This document shows, in pieces, positions 33,787 to 42,250 of a DNA stretch of 58,109 bases. Within the stretch, counting starts at the first letter, position 1; the number at the start of each line of letters is the position of its first letter. Location of the stretch: the NCBI RefSeq assembly GCF_001425265.1, contig NZ_LMEC01000001.1, positions 1,305,354 to 1,363,462 of the forward strand, read 5' to 3'. Below the pieces are notes generated by a model, which searched no databases, was not told the origin of the DNA, and saw nothing but the letters and a program-made list of their open reading frames with translations. The stretch comes from Massilia sp. Root418. Its GTDB lineage: Bacteria > Pseudomonadota > Gammaproteobacteria > Burkholderiales > Burkholderiaceae_D. Position numbers and translations under genes: made by a program.

Positions 33787-34626
33787 GTGTTTCTTTTGGC
33801 GGTGGCGGTGTATTTCCTACTGGCATGCCTGCTGAGCTGGCTGGTGCTGTTTCCAGCCGGCCGGGAATTACTTATGAGCACGCTGGAACGGGCCGGATTG
33901 CGCTGGCGCCGGCGCTTCGCGGCGATGGCGCAGCGCCAGGAAAACGGCGCGCTGGAGCTGCAGCGCAGTGGCCGCGCGCAGCTGGCCGAATGGGGCGCCT
34001 TCCTGCGCCGCCACTATCTGCTGTGCGGCGCCGGGCTGGCCCTGGTGTGCCTGCCGCCGCTGGTGGCGCTGCTGGTGGGGTCCAAGCCCAGCTTGCGCGG
34101 CTTCGAAGCGTCCACGCGGGAAATCAACCCGCAGGTGGCGGGCCTGCTGGAAGGCGAGCAGCTGGTGCCGCCGCCAGCGTTGCCGCCGCTGGCCTTCACC
34201 ACCGCCGAAGTGCAGCTGGCGCGGCCGATGATTGCCAGCGCCAGCCGCGACTGGGCCATGCTGGACAAGGCGTACGCGCAGCGCCTGCTGATGGCCTTCC
34301 GCATCATGAAGGAGCGCCACGGCTACGAGATGGCGCTGCTGGAAGGCTACCGCAGCCCCGAGCGCCAGAACACCCTGGCCGCCCTGGGGCCGGGCGTGAC
34401 CAACGCCGCCGCCTTCCAGAGCTGGCACCAGTATGGCCTGGCGGCCGACTGCGCCTTTGTCCGCGACGGCAAGCTGGTGATCAGCGAGCAGGACCCGTGG
34501 GCCATGCGCGGGTATGAACTATATGGAGAAGTGGCCGAATCGCTGGGCATGACCTGGGGCGGCCGCTGGAAGATGCGCGACTTCGGCCACACGGAACTGC
34601 GCGTGGCCGGCGTGATGAAACGATAG
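33787..34626 (+). CDS. tagX: M15-family peptidoglycan peptidase, TagX-like
   Basis: This 279-residue protein has two hydrophobic segments (about 3-23 and 78-97) and a C-terminal D-Ala-D-Ala carboxypeptidase-like (M15) domain. Zinc ligands are visible: H214 and D221 in SWHQYGLAADCAF, and H268 in MRDFGHTEL. LLEGYRSPERQN supplies the usual Arg. In Acinetobacter, TagX is an L,D-endopeptidase that opens the cell wall for T6SS assembly; the same role is likely here. The start is GTG 33787 with a weak GAGG upstream. The PAAR gene follows 13 bp later. Confidence 0.8.
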   Translation: MFLLAVAVYFLLACLLSWLVLFPAGRELLMSTLERAGLRWRRRFAAMAQRQENGALELQRSGRAQLAEWGAFLRRHYLLCGAGLALVCLPPLVALLVGSKPSLRGFEASTREINPQVAGLLEGEQLVPPPALPPLAFTTAEVQLARPMIASASRDWAMLDKAYAQRLLMAFRIMKERHGYEMALLEGYRSPERQNTLAALGPGVTNAAAFQSWHQYGLAADCAFVRDGKLVISEQDPWAMRGYELYGEVAESLGMTWGGRWKMRDFGHTELRVAGVMKR

Positions 34627-34639
34627 ACAGGAGAACGAT

Positions 34640-34903
34640 ATGGCCGGGCCATTCATCAGGTTGGGAGACAAGCACACGCACGGCGGCGCCGTGGTGGAAG
34701 CCTCGCCGCACAGCGACAGCGGCGGCATCGGCATCGCGCGCCTGGGCGACAAGGTGGTGTGCCCGCTGCACGGCTCCATGGTCATTGCCACCGGCGACGC
34801 CACCATGCTGGTGGACGGCAAGCCGGCCGCGCGCCAGGGCGACCTGACCAGCTGCGGCGCCACGCTGATCGCCAGCCAGCAAGCCACCACCGACAAGGTA
34901 TAG
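34640..34903 (+). CDS. PAAR-domain spike-tip protein
   Basis: This 87-residue protein is a minimal PAAR domain. It has RLGDKHTHGGAVVEASPHSD at the start, HGSMVIATGDATMLVDGKPA in the middle and ARQGDLTSCGATL near the end. Such proteins cap VgrG and sharpen the T6SS spike; His/Cys residues bind Zn. There is no effector extension. AGGAGA lies before the ATG. It sits between tagX and the 34909 gene in a tight plus-strand operon. Confidence 0.92.
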   Translation: MAGPFIRLGDKHTHGGAVVEASPHSDSGGIGIARLGDKVVCPLHGSMVIATGDATMLVDGKPAARQGDLTSCGATLIASQQATTDKV

Positions 34904-34908
34904 CGCGC

Positions 34909-36372
34909 ATGAACGTCTGGCTCAAAGGGATACTGCTGTCGGCGCTGGCCTTCGGCGGCAGCTGGTCCGGCGCGGTCTGGTACTGGCGCAGCACCAACCG
35001 CCTGCCCGACACCGCCGACCTGGCGGTTTACCTGGTGGCGCTGCCGCTGTCGCTGCTGCTGGGCTACTGGCTGGTGCGCAAAGGCGCAGCCGCCTGGAGC
35101 GCGCGCGCCGGGCAGCCGTCCGCCCCGGCGGCGGGCGGCGCCGGCCCGGACGGCACAGCCGCCGCCGGCGCAGCCGGCAGCGCCCCGCCCCCGCCGGCCG
35201 TGCTGGCCATCGCCGCCGCCACGCTGCACGCGCCGCACGGCGACTGCGCTGCCGCCCTGGCCGGCGCCATGGCGGACCACAAGGCCCGCCCCGACCTGGA
35301 CAAGGAACTGTACGACGACGACGGCTACCCCGTCATGTGCGCACGGGCCGGCGGCATCGACCAGCAAGGCGCGCAGCAGCAAATCACCGAGTGGCTGGCC
35401 GCGCAAGGCCTGCCCGCGCTGTATGCGCACGACGAGTTCTGGCGCGCCATGGCGCTGGCCAGGCCCGCCATCGAACACCTGGCCGCCGCCGCTGCCGCGC
35501 ATCCGCGCGTGGCCGAGGCAGCCGAAGCCGGCGACAACGCCGAAAACGGCCGCGGCACCGCGGCGCAGGCCGCGCGCGCCCTGAACGCCGTGCCCATGCT
35601 GCAGCTGATCGCCCTGCTGCCGCCGGACTGGAACAGCCAATGGCGCGACGTAGCCGGCCGCTGGCTGAGCCACCAGGTGGCGCAGGCCGGCTGGCCGCAG
35701 CAGCGCATTGCCGTCAACACCCGGCCCGGCCAATCGCCCGGCCCGGTGCTGGCGGCGCTCCAGCACGGTGGCGAGCCGTGCCTGACCGTGCTGCTGGCCT
35801 GCACCTCCCACATCGGCGACGCCACGGTGGACGCCTGGGCCGCGAACGGCCTGCTGTTTACCGCCGCCCGTCCGCAAGGCGCCATGCCGGGCGAGGCCGC
35901 CGCCGGCCTGCTGCTGGCGGACGCCGAGCAAGCCGCGCTGCTGGACGGCGGGCCGTATCCGCTGCTGGCCGCAGTCGCCGCTGGCCAGCGGTCGAAAGAC
36001 GTGGCGCAGGCGCGCAACGGCGATTGCACCGTGCTGAAGGATCTGGCGCAGCAGGTCCTGAAGCCGCTGCCGGCAGGCGCGGAAGTCCCGCTGGTGGTGG
36101 CCGACACCGGCCACCGCAGCACCCGCGTGATGGAATTGATGGCGGCCGCCCATGCCGCCCAGCCCAAGCTCGACCCGGTGCAGGACATTCTCGCGCTGGG
36201 CAATGCCACCGGCCAGGCCGGCAGCGCCGGCTTCCTGGCCGCGCTGGCATTGGGCTGGCACGAAGCGCAGGAGCGCGGCGCGCCCGTGCTGTGCATGGCC
36301 AACGAAGACCCCGTCCTGCGCTGCGCGGCCCTGATCCAGCCGCCAGCAACACCGAATGCAACACCCGCTTGA
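34909..36372 (+). CDS. T6SS-associated membrane protein with thiolase-like C-terminal motifs
   Basis: The 487-residue protein has two N-terminal transmembrane helices (about 6-26 and 36-56), an Ala-rich linker, and a cytosolic domain from about 95. The C-terminal part carries motifs that look like a degenerate thiolase/ketosynthase fold: CLTVLLACTSHIGDATVDAW (291-310), GAMPGEAAAGLLLADAEQA (324-342) and LALGNATGQAGSAGFLAALA (428-447). I see no convincing active-site Cys/His/His set, so catalysis is doubtful. A shorter, soluble paralogue lies at 28281. Its place between PAAR and tssM links it to the T6SS. It may be a scaffold at the inner membrane. Confidence 0.7.
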   Translation: MNVWLKGILLSALAFGGSWSGAVWYWRSTNRLPDTADLAVYLVALPLSLLLGYWLVRKGAAAWSARAGQPSAPAAGGAGPDGTAAAGAAGSAPPPPAVLAIAAATLHAPHGDCAAALAGAMADHKARPDLDKELYDDDGYPVMCARAGGIDQQGAQQQITEWLAAQGLPALYAHDEFWRAMALARPAIEHLAAAAAAHPRVAEAAEAGDNAENGRGTAAQAARALNAVPMLQLIALLPPDWNSQWRDVAGRWLSHQVAQAGWPQQRIAVNTRPGQSPGPVLAALQHGGEPCLTVLLACTSHIGDATVDAWAANGLLFTAARPQGAMPGEAAAGLLLADAEQAALLDGGPYPLLAAVAAGQRSKDVAQARNGDCTVLKDLAQQVLKPLPAGAEVPLVVADTGHRSTRVMELMAAAHAAQPKLDPVQDILALGNATGQAGSAGFLAALALGWHEAQERGAPVLCMANEDPVLRCAALIQPPATPNATPA

Positions 36373-36389
36373 CCTCAACCAAGACCAAT

Positions 36390-39300
36390 ATGACTACCCA
36401 AACACTCCGGCAATTCTTCACCTCGCGCGCCTTCCTGCTGCTGGTCGGCTGGATCGCGCTGGCCGCCTTCCTGCTGATCGGCGCCGCCCTGCTGCAGCAG
36501 CCCGCCTCGCTGGCCTGGACCATCTTCGCGGTGGCGCTGGCCATCGGCGCCGTGGGCTGGCTGCTCAGGCGCCAGCGCCACCAGCGCAAGTCGCGCCAGC
36601 TGGGCGACATGCTGGAGCAGCAAGTCAACCAGGCGTCGCCCAAGGCCGACGCCCTGCAGCGCCAGGAAACCGATGCACTGCGCAAGCGCATGCTGGACGC
36701 CATCGCCACCATCAAGCAGTCCAAGCTGGGCCAGTTCTCCGGCAACGCGGCGCTGTACGAGCTGCCGTGGTATATGGTGATCGGCAACCCGGCGGCCGGC
36801 AAGAGCACCGCCATCGCCAGCTCCGGCCTGCAGTTCCCCTTCGCCGACAGCAAGATCGTGCAGGGCGTGGGCGGCACCCGCAACTGCGACTGGTTCTTCA
36901 CCACCGACGGCATCCTGCTCGACACCGCCGGCCGCTACTCGGTGGCCGACGAGGACCGCGCGGAATGGTTCGGCTTCCTCGACCTGCTGAAAAAATACCG
37001 CAAGAAAGCGCCCATCAACGGCGTCATCATCGCCGTGAGCGTGGCAGAACTGGCCGGCAACCGGCCCGAATTCGCCATCAACCTGGCCAAGAACCTGCGC
37101 CAGCGCGTGCAGGAGGTGACGGAACGCCTGGCGGTGCACGCGCCCGTGTACGTGGTGTTCACCAAGGCCGACCTGATCAATGGCTTCAACGAATTCTTCC
37201 AGGACAGCGAGCTCGGTGAGCGCGACCGCGTATGGGGCGCCACCCTGCCCTACAGCCAGCACACCACCAGCACCCAGGTGCTGGACCAGTTCGACGCCCG
37301 CTTCGACGAGCTGCACGACGGCCTGAAGGACATGAGCCGCGCCAGCATGGCGCTGCAATGGCGCGAACGCATGCCGCCGGGCGTGTTCACCTTCCCGCTG
37401 GAATTCGCCTCCATCAAGGGCCCGCTGCGCACCTTCATCGCCACGCTGTTCGAGGAAAACCCGTTCCAGTTCAAGCCCGTGTTCCGCGGCTTTTACTTTA
37501 CCAGCGCGCTGCAGGAAGGCGAAGCCGTGTCGGCCTCGTCGCAGCGCGTGGCGCAGCGATTCGACCTCAAGCTGCAGCCGCACCACGCGGACGGCGCCTA
37601 CCAGCAAAAGGGCTACTTCCTGCTCAACCTGTTCCGCACCGTGATCTTCGCGGATAAGAACCTGGTGGCGCAATACGCCAGCCCGGCGCAGACCCGCATG
37701 CGCTACGCCGCCTTCTTCGCCGCCACCGCCTTTGTCGGCCTGGCGCTGGGCGGCTGGAGCTGGTCCTACATGAACAACCGCCAGCTGGTGGCCAACGTGG
37801 AAGCGGACCTGCAGCAAGCCGTGCGCCTGCAGGACAAGCGCTTCGACCTGCAATCGCGCTTCCAGGCGCTGGAAGTGCTGCAGGACCGCATCGAGCAGCT
37901 GGACAACTACAAGAAAAGCCGCCCGCTCTCGCTCAGCCTGGGCCTGTACCAGGGCCAGACGCTGGAACGCAAGCTCAAGGAAGAATACTTCCACGGCGTG
38001 CGCGAAGTGATGCTCACCCCCGTGGGCCAGTCGCTGGAAGCCTTCCTGGCGGAAGTAAACAACAGCACCGAACCGATGCAGCCCTCGGTGCGCGCTGCGG
38101 CGGCCGGCGACGGCGCCACCGCCACCGCCGCCGGGGCAGGCGCCACTACAGCCGCAAGTACAGCCGCCGCCGTGGCGAACGGCTCCCAGCAATTCAAGGA
38201 CGCCTCGCCGAACAACGCGGAAGACGCCTACAACGCGCTGAAAACCTACCTCATGCTGGGCGATAAATCGCGCGCCGAAGCCGGCCACCTGAGCGACCAG
38301 TTGACCCGCTTCTGGCGCGTATGGCTGGACGCCAACCGTGGCGCCATGCCGCGCGAGCAGATGATACGCAGCGCCGAGCGCATGATCTCCTTCCATCTGG
38401 CGCAGATCAACGACACCTCCTGGCCCACGCTGGACAACAAGCTGGCCCTGGTGGACCAGAACCGCGACAAGCTGCGCCGCGTGGTGCGCGGCATGCCGGC
38501 GCGCGAACGCGTGTACGCCGACGTGAAGGCGCGCGCCGCCACCCGCTACCCGTCCATGACGGTGGCGCGCATCGTCGGCGAACAGGACAAGGAACTGATG
38601 TTGGGCAGCTACGCCATCCCCGGCAGCTTCACCCGCGAAGCCTGGGAAGGCTATGTGCAGGACGCCTTCCGCGAAGCGGCCAACCGCGAACTGCAAAGCG
38701 CCGACTGGGTGCTGAAGACCGCCTCCAAGGACGACCTGACCCTGGAAGGCAGCCCGGAGCAGATCCAGAAATCGCTGGTGGACCTGTACAAGAACGACTA
38801 CGCCAAGGAATGGCAGAAATTCGTGCAGGGCGTGACCATCCGCGACCTGGACGGCTTCGACACCGCCGCCTCGGCCATGAACCGCCTGGGCGATCCGCAG
38901 CTGTCGCCGCTGAACAAGCTGATTTCCACCGTCTACCAGCAGACCTCGTGGGACAATCCCTCGCTGCTGGACGCCGGCATGCAGCGCGCGCAGCGCGGCG
39001 TGTCGGGCTGGTTCCGCGAAACCATCCTGCGCCAGAAGCCCTCGCAGATCAACGTGAACCTGCCCGCCGCGTCGGCGCAGAACGCCGCCCTGCCGCTGGG
39101 CCCCGTGGGCCGCGAGTTCGCCGGCGTGGCGCGCCTGGTGGTGGCCAAGGACAATGACGCCTCCCTGATGCGCGGCTACATGGAGCAGCTGGCCAAGCTG
39201 CGCGGCCGCTTCAACAACATCAAGAACCAGGGCGACCCCGGTCCCGGCGCCAAGCAGCTGATGCAGCAGACCCTGGACGGCAGCGGCTCCGAGCTGGCCG

Positions 39301-40475
39301 ACGCGCTGCGCTACGTGGACGAGCAGATGCTGACCGGGATGACGGATGCGCAGAAGCAGTCGCTGCGCCCCATCCTCGTGCGGCCGCTGATGCAGACCTT
39401 CGCCGTCATCGTGCGCCCCGCCGAGCAGGAGATCAACAAGGTGTGGGCGGCGCAGGTGCTGACCCCGTTCCGCCAGAACCTGGCGCTGAAATACCCTTTC
39501 GCCACCGAGTCGAAGGCCGAGGCCAGCAACGCTGAAATCGGCGAGATTTTCGGACCGGACGGCGCCATCGCCAAGTTCTTCAACACCACCGTCGGCCCGC
39601 TGGTGGTGCGCCGTGGCGACACCCTGAGCAGCCGCACCTGGGCCAACATGGGCATCAACCTGGCGCCCACCGTGGCGGCCAGCTTCCCGGCCTGGGTGGC
39701 GCCGCTGAACGCGGGCGGCGTGGCCAACGCCGCAGCCTCCAGTGAAGGCGACGCGCAGACCCGCTTCGACCTGCAGGCGCTGAGCACCGTGGGCGCCACC
39801 GAATTCACCATCGAGATCGACGGCCAGGCGCTGCGCTGGCGCGGCCAGCCGCAGCCATGGGTGCACATGGTCTGGCCCAACCCGCAAGGCGTGCCCGGCG
39901 CGCGCATCACCGCCATTACCCCGGAGGGCCGCTCGGTGGTCCTCCTGAACGAAACCGGCCACTTCGGCCTGAAGAAAATGATCGACGCCTCCACCCGCAA
40001 GAAAAAAGACGGCGGCGTGTTCGAGCTGACCTGGATGAATGCCGGCGTCACCGTTACCGCCAACCTGAAAATCAACGCCACGCCGGCCCCGCCGCCGGCG
40101 CCTGTGCCCCAGCAAGCCTCCGGCTTCCGCCGCCTGCGCCTGCCGGATGCCGTGGTGATCCCGGCCGTGGCCGAAGCCCCTGCGCCTGCGGCCCCGGCCA
40201 GCGCAGCCGCCGCAGGCCAGGCGCCGGCTGGCGCGGCCCAGGGAGGCCCCCTGCGTGCCGGCCCGGCCGCAGCCCCCGCGCCCTCCCCTGCCAACGCGCC
40301 CGGCAACACGCCCGGCAACGCTCCAGCCAACGCTCCAGCCAACGCTCCGGGCACGGTCCCTGCCACGCCGGCCCAGCCTGCGCCGGCCATCCGCCCACGC
40401 ATGACGGCGCCGCAGGCACCGCCCCAGACCACCATGGCCGCCACCGGCGCGCGCGTCGCGGAGGTGCAGCAATGA
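36390..40475 (+). CDS. tssM: T6SS membrane core protein TssM (IcmF-like)
   Basis: This 1361-residue protein has two N-terminal transmembrane helices (about 14-35 and 41-60). A cytosolic NTPase-like domain follows with Walker A GNPAAGKST (132-140, K138). A third transmembrane helix lies near 435-450 (FFAATAFVGLALGGWSWSYM), followed by a large periplasmic part. The C-terminal tail is Pro/Ala/Asn-rich with a five-unit NAPx repeat. TssM spans the envelope and links TssL to the outer membrane. ATG 36390 is chosen as start. It overlaps tagF by 4 bp. Confidence 0.95.
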   Translation: MTTQTLRQFFTSRAFLLLVGWIALAAFLLIGAALLQQPASLAWTIFAVALAIGAVGWLLRRQRHQRKSRQLGDMLEQQVNQASPKADALQRQETDALRKRMLDAIATIKQSKLGQFSGNAALYELPWYMVIGNPAAGKSTAIASSGLQFPFADSKIVQGVGGTRNCDWFFTTDGILLDTAGRYSVADEDRAEWFGFLDLLKKYRKKAPINGVIIAVSVAELAGNRPEFAINLAKNLRQRVQEVTERLAVHAPVYVVFTKADLINGFNEFFQDSELGERDRVWGATLPYSQHTTSTQVLDQFDARFDELHDGLKDMSRASMALQWRERMPPGVFTFPLEFASIKGPLRTFIATLFEENPFQFKPVFRGFYFTSALQEGEAVSASSQRVAQRFDLKLQPHHADGAYQQKGYFLLNLFRTVIFADKNLVAQYASPAQTRMRYAAFFAATAFVGLALGGWSWSYMNNRQLVANVEADLQQAVRLQDKRFDLQSRFQALEVLQDRIEQLDNYKKSRPLSLSLGLYQGQTLERKLKEEYFHGVREVMLTPVGQSLEAFLAEVNNSTEPMQPSVRAAAAGDGATATAAGAGATTAASTAAAVANGSQQFKDASPNNAEDAYNALKTYLMLGDKSRAEAGHLSDQLTRFWRVWLDANRGAMPREQMIRSAERMISFHLAQINDTSWPTLDNKLALVDQNRDKLRRVVRGMPARERVYADVKARAATRYPSMTVARIVGEQDKELMLGSYAIPGSFTREAWEGYVQDAFREAANRELQSADWVLKTASKDDLTLEGSPEQIQKSLVDLYKNDYAKEWQKFVQGVTIRDLDGFDTAASAMNRLGDPQLSPLNKLISTVYQQTSWDNPSLLDAGMQRAQRGVSGWFRETILRQKPSQINVNLPAASAQNAALPLGPVGREFAGVARLVVAKDNDASLMRGYMEQLAKLRGRFNNIKNQGDPGPGAKQLMQQTLDGSGSELADALRYVDEQMLTGMTDAQKQSLRPILVRPLMQTFAVIVRPAEQEINKVWAAQVLTPFRQNLALKYPFATESKAEASNAEIGEIFGPDGAIAKFFNTTVGPLVVRRGDTLSSRTWANMGINLAPTVAASFPAWVAPLNAGGVANAAASSEGDAQTRFDLQALSTVGATEFTIEIDGQALRWRGQPQPWVHMVWPNPQGVPGARITAITPEGRSVVLLNETGHFGLKKMIDASTRKKKDGGVFELTWMNAGVTVTANLKINATPAPPPAPVPQQASGFRRLRLPDAVVIPAVAEAPAPAAPASAAAAGQAPAGAAQGGPLRAGPAAAPAPSPANAPGNTPGNAPANAPANAPGTVPATPAQPAPAIRPRMTAPQAPPQTTMAATGARVAEVQQ
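40293..40352. repeat. Twelve-bp tandem repeat in the TssM C-terminal tail
   Basis: Five 12-bp units encode NAPG, NTPG, NAPA, NAPA and NAPG. They lie in the Pro/Ala-rich tail of TssM and keep the frame, so unit gain or loss would only change tail length. Confidence 0.9.
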
Positions 40476-41458
40476 GCCGCAACGTCACTCCCGCAGCAGT
40501 GGGCTATTTCGGCAAGATCCCCAGCCGTGGCGACTTCGTCAAGGGCAGCGACAACCCCGCCCTGATCAAAGTGCTGGACGACTGGCTGGCCCAGGCCATG
40601 GACCTGCTCAGCGCTGACGCGCGCTGGAAGCTCACCTACGACGCGCTGGCGCCGCTGCACTTCGCCTTTGTCGGCCCGCGCCGCCGGCACGCCATCGGCG
40701 GCCACATCGTCGCCAGCAGCGACCAGTCCAGCCGCCGCTTCCCCTTCCTCATGATGAGCAGCATGGAAGCGCCGGAACCGGCCGGCTTCGTGCCGAACGC
40801 GCCCCTGGTGCTGAGCCGACTGTGGACCCGCCTGGAAAGCCTCACCGCCGGCGTGCTGCAGGCGTCCGAGCCCACGTCCGCGCTGCAGGCCGCTGCCGCC
40901 CACGTGGTGGAGCTGGACCTGCGCCCCGCCGCCTACGACGCCGCCTTCAACGACTTCATGGAGATGCAGACCATCGGCGGCCTGGACGCCATGCTGTCGC
41001 AGGCCGGTTTCCAGGGCTCGGTGCGCCAGATGCTGCTCGCGCTGGGCATGCTGCTGCAGCCGGTGCTGGCCAGCAGTTCCAGCCGCCTCGAAAAGAGCCT
41101 GCTGCTGCCGCTGCCGAACGACCCCATGTACCGCAACCTGGTGGCCGCCTACTGGATGCACCTGATCACGCCCTTCCTGGCGCGCGCCGACTTCGAGCTG
41201 GCCATCTTCCTCACCCGCGTGGCGCAGCGTCCCGCGCTGGTGCTGGGCTTCAGCGGCGCCTCGGCGCAAACGCTGCAAGCCATCATGGACCCGCAGGTAG
41301 GCCTGGAACACCACATCGCCTTCGACCAGCTGGACTGGGTGGAGGACCACGTGGACTCCGACTACGCCAGCAAGAAGGCCTCCACCTATCTGTCGCAACC
41401 CAATCTGTCACTCAAATCCGCGCTGGACTCGCTGCACGCGGCATTTATCGGAACCTGA
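40472..41458 (+). CDS. tagF: T6SS accessory/regulatory protein TagF
   Basis: This 328-residue protein has the TagF N-terminal signature VGYFGKIPSRGDFVKGSDNP and GGHIVASSDQSSRRFPFLMM. A C-terminal extension of about 180 residues follows. In Pseudomonas, TagF blocks T6SS assembly post-translationally by binding Fha. No Fha, PpkA or PppA gene is seen here, so TagF may act differently, as presumably in Acinetobacter. It overlaps tssM by 4 bp and precedes the OmpA-like gene by 2 bp. Confidence 0.9.
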   Translation: MSRNVTPAAVGYFGKIPSRGDFVKGSDNPALIKVLDDWLAQAMDLLSADARWKLTYDALAPLHFAFVGPRRRHAIGGHIVASSDQSSRRFPFLMMSSMEAPEPAGFVPNAPLVLSRLWTRLESLTAGVLQASEPTSALQAAAAHVVELDLRPAAYDAAFNDFMEMQTIGGLDAMLSQAGFQGSVRQMLLALGMLLQPVLASSSSRLEKSLLLPLPNDPMYRNLVAAYWMHLITPFLARADFELAIFLTRVAQRPALVLGFSGASAQTLQAIMDPQVGLEHHIAFDQLDWVEDHVDSDYASKKASTYLSQPNLSLKSALDSLHAAFIGT

Positions 41459-41460
41459 CC

Positions 41461-42240
41461 ATGCGCTACACCGCTCTCCTATTACTCGCACTGGCCGGCG
41501 CGCTCCAAGCACCTGCCCAGGCCCAAGCGCCCGCCGCCCCGCAACCCGGCCAGGTACTGGCCAGCGGCACCGTGGCCGACGAGGCCAGCAAGGCCAGCGT
41601 GCTGGCCAAGCTGCGCGAAGTCTACGGCGCCGACAAGGTGGTGGACCAGATCTCGGTCGGCCAGGTGGTCACCCCGGCCAACTGGAACGCCTATGTGCAA
41701 AAGCTCATTACACCGGACCTGAAGCAGATCAGCCGGGGACAGCTGAAAATCGACGGCAGCACCGTCACCCTGCGCGGCGAGGTGGCCAATGAAGCGCAGC
41801 GCCAGGCGCTGGCCAGCGCGGCCGCGCTCAGCCTGAACCCTACCTACACCGTGAACAACGGCCTGCGCGTGTCGGCCAGCGACCAGGGCATCCTGGACAG
41901 CGCGCTGAACAACCGCATCGTCGAATTCGAGAGCGGCCAGGCCAGCCTCACGCCGTCCGGCCGCAAGGTGCTGGACGAAATGGTGGCCGCGCTGCAGAAG
42001 CTCAAGGGCCGCAAGGTCGACATCATCGGCCATACCGACAGCGTGGGCCTGCGCGCCACCAACCAGGGCCTGAGCCAGGCGCGCGCCGAGGCGGTGAAAG
42101 CCTACCTGGCCAGCCACGGCATCAACGGCGACCTGCTGACCGCCTCGGGCCAGGGTCCGGACCGTCCGGTCGCCACCAACGACACCGCCGAAGGCCGCGC
42201 ACGCAACCGCCGCATCGAATTCCGCATGGCGCAGCAATAA
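41461..42240 (+). CDS. OmpA-family peptidoglycan-binding protein of the T6SS
   Basis: The 259-residue protein has a Sec signal peptide (about 1-22), BON-like repeats in the middle (QLKIDGSTVTLRGEVANEAQ, VNNGLRVSAS), and a C-terminal OmpA domain. The latter has VEFESGQASLTPSGRKVLDE, IIGHTDSVGLRATNQGLSQA and ARNRRIEFRMAQQ, the peptidoglycan-binding residues being D and R. TssL here lacks an OmpA extension, so this protein probably anchors the machine to the cell wall (TagL/TagN role). It lies in the tssM-tagF-tssA operon. Confidence 0.87.
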   Translation: MRYTALLLLALAGALQAPAQAQAPAAPQPGQVLASGTVADEASKASVLAKLREVYGADKVVDQISVGQVVTPANWNAYVQKLITPDLKQISRGQLKIDGSTVTLRGEVANEAQRQALASAAALSLNPTYTVNNGLRVSASDQGILDSALNNRIVEFESGQASLTPSGRKVLDEMVAALQKLKGRKVDIIGHTDSVGLRATNQGLSQARAEAVKAYLASHGINGDLLTASGQGPDRPVATNDTAEGRARNRRIEFRMAQQ

Positions 42241-42250
42241 GGAAGCTCTC

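Noticed and set aside
36375..40472. Open frame of over 1300 codons antisense to tssM (others antisense to vgrG 29900-33082, to the GH3/PhyH genes 16670-19327, to the GGDEF-EAL gene 25055-27028, and to the second vgrG 55788-58109)
   Set aside because: Products are dominated by Ala/Gly/Arg/His with no domain, signal or Shine-Dalgarno. They mirror strongly conserved genes on the other strand and are artefacts of high GC.
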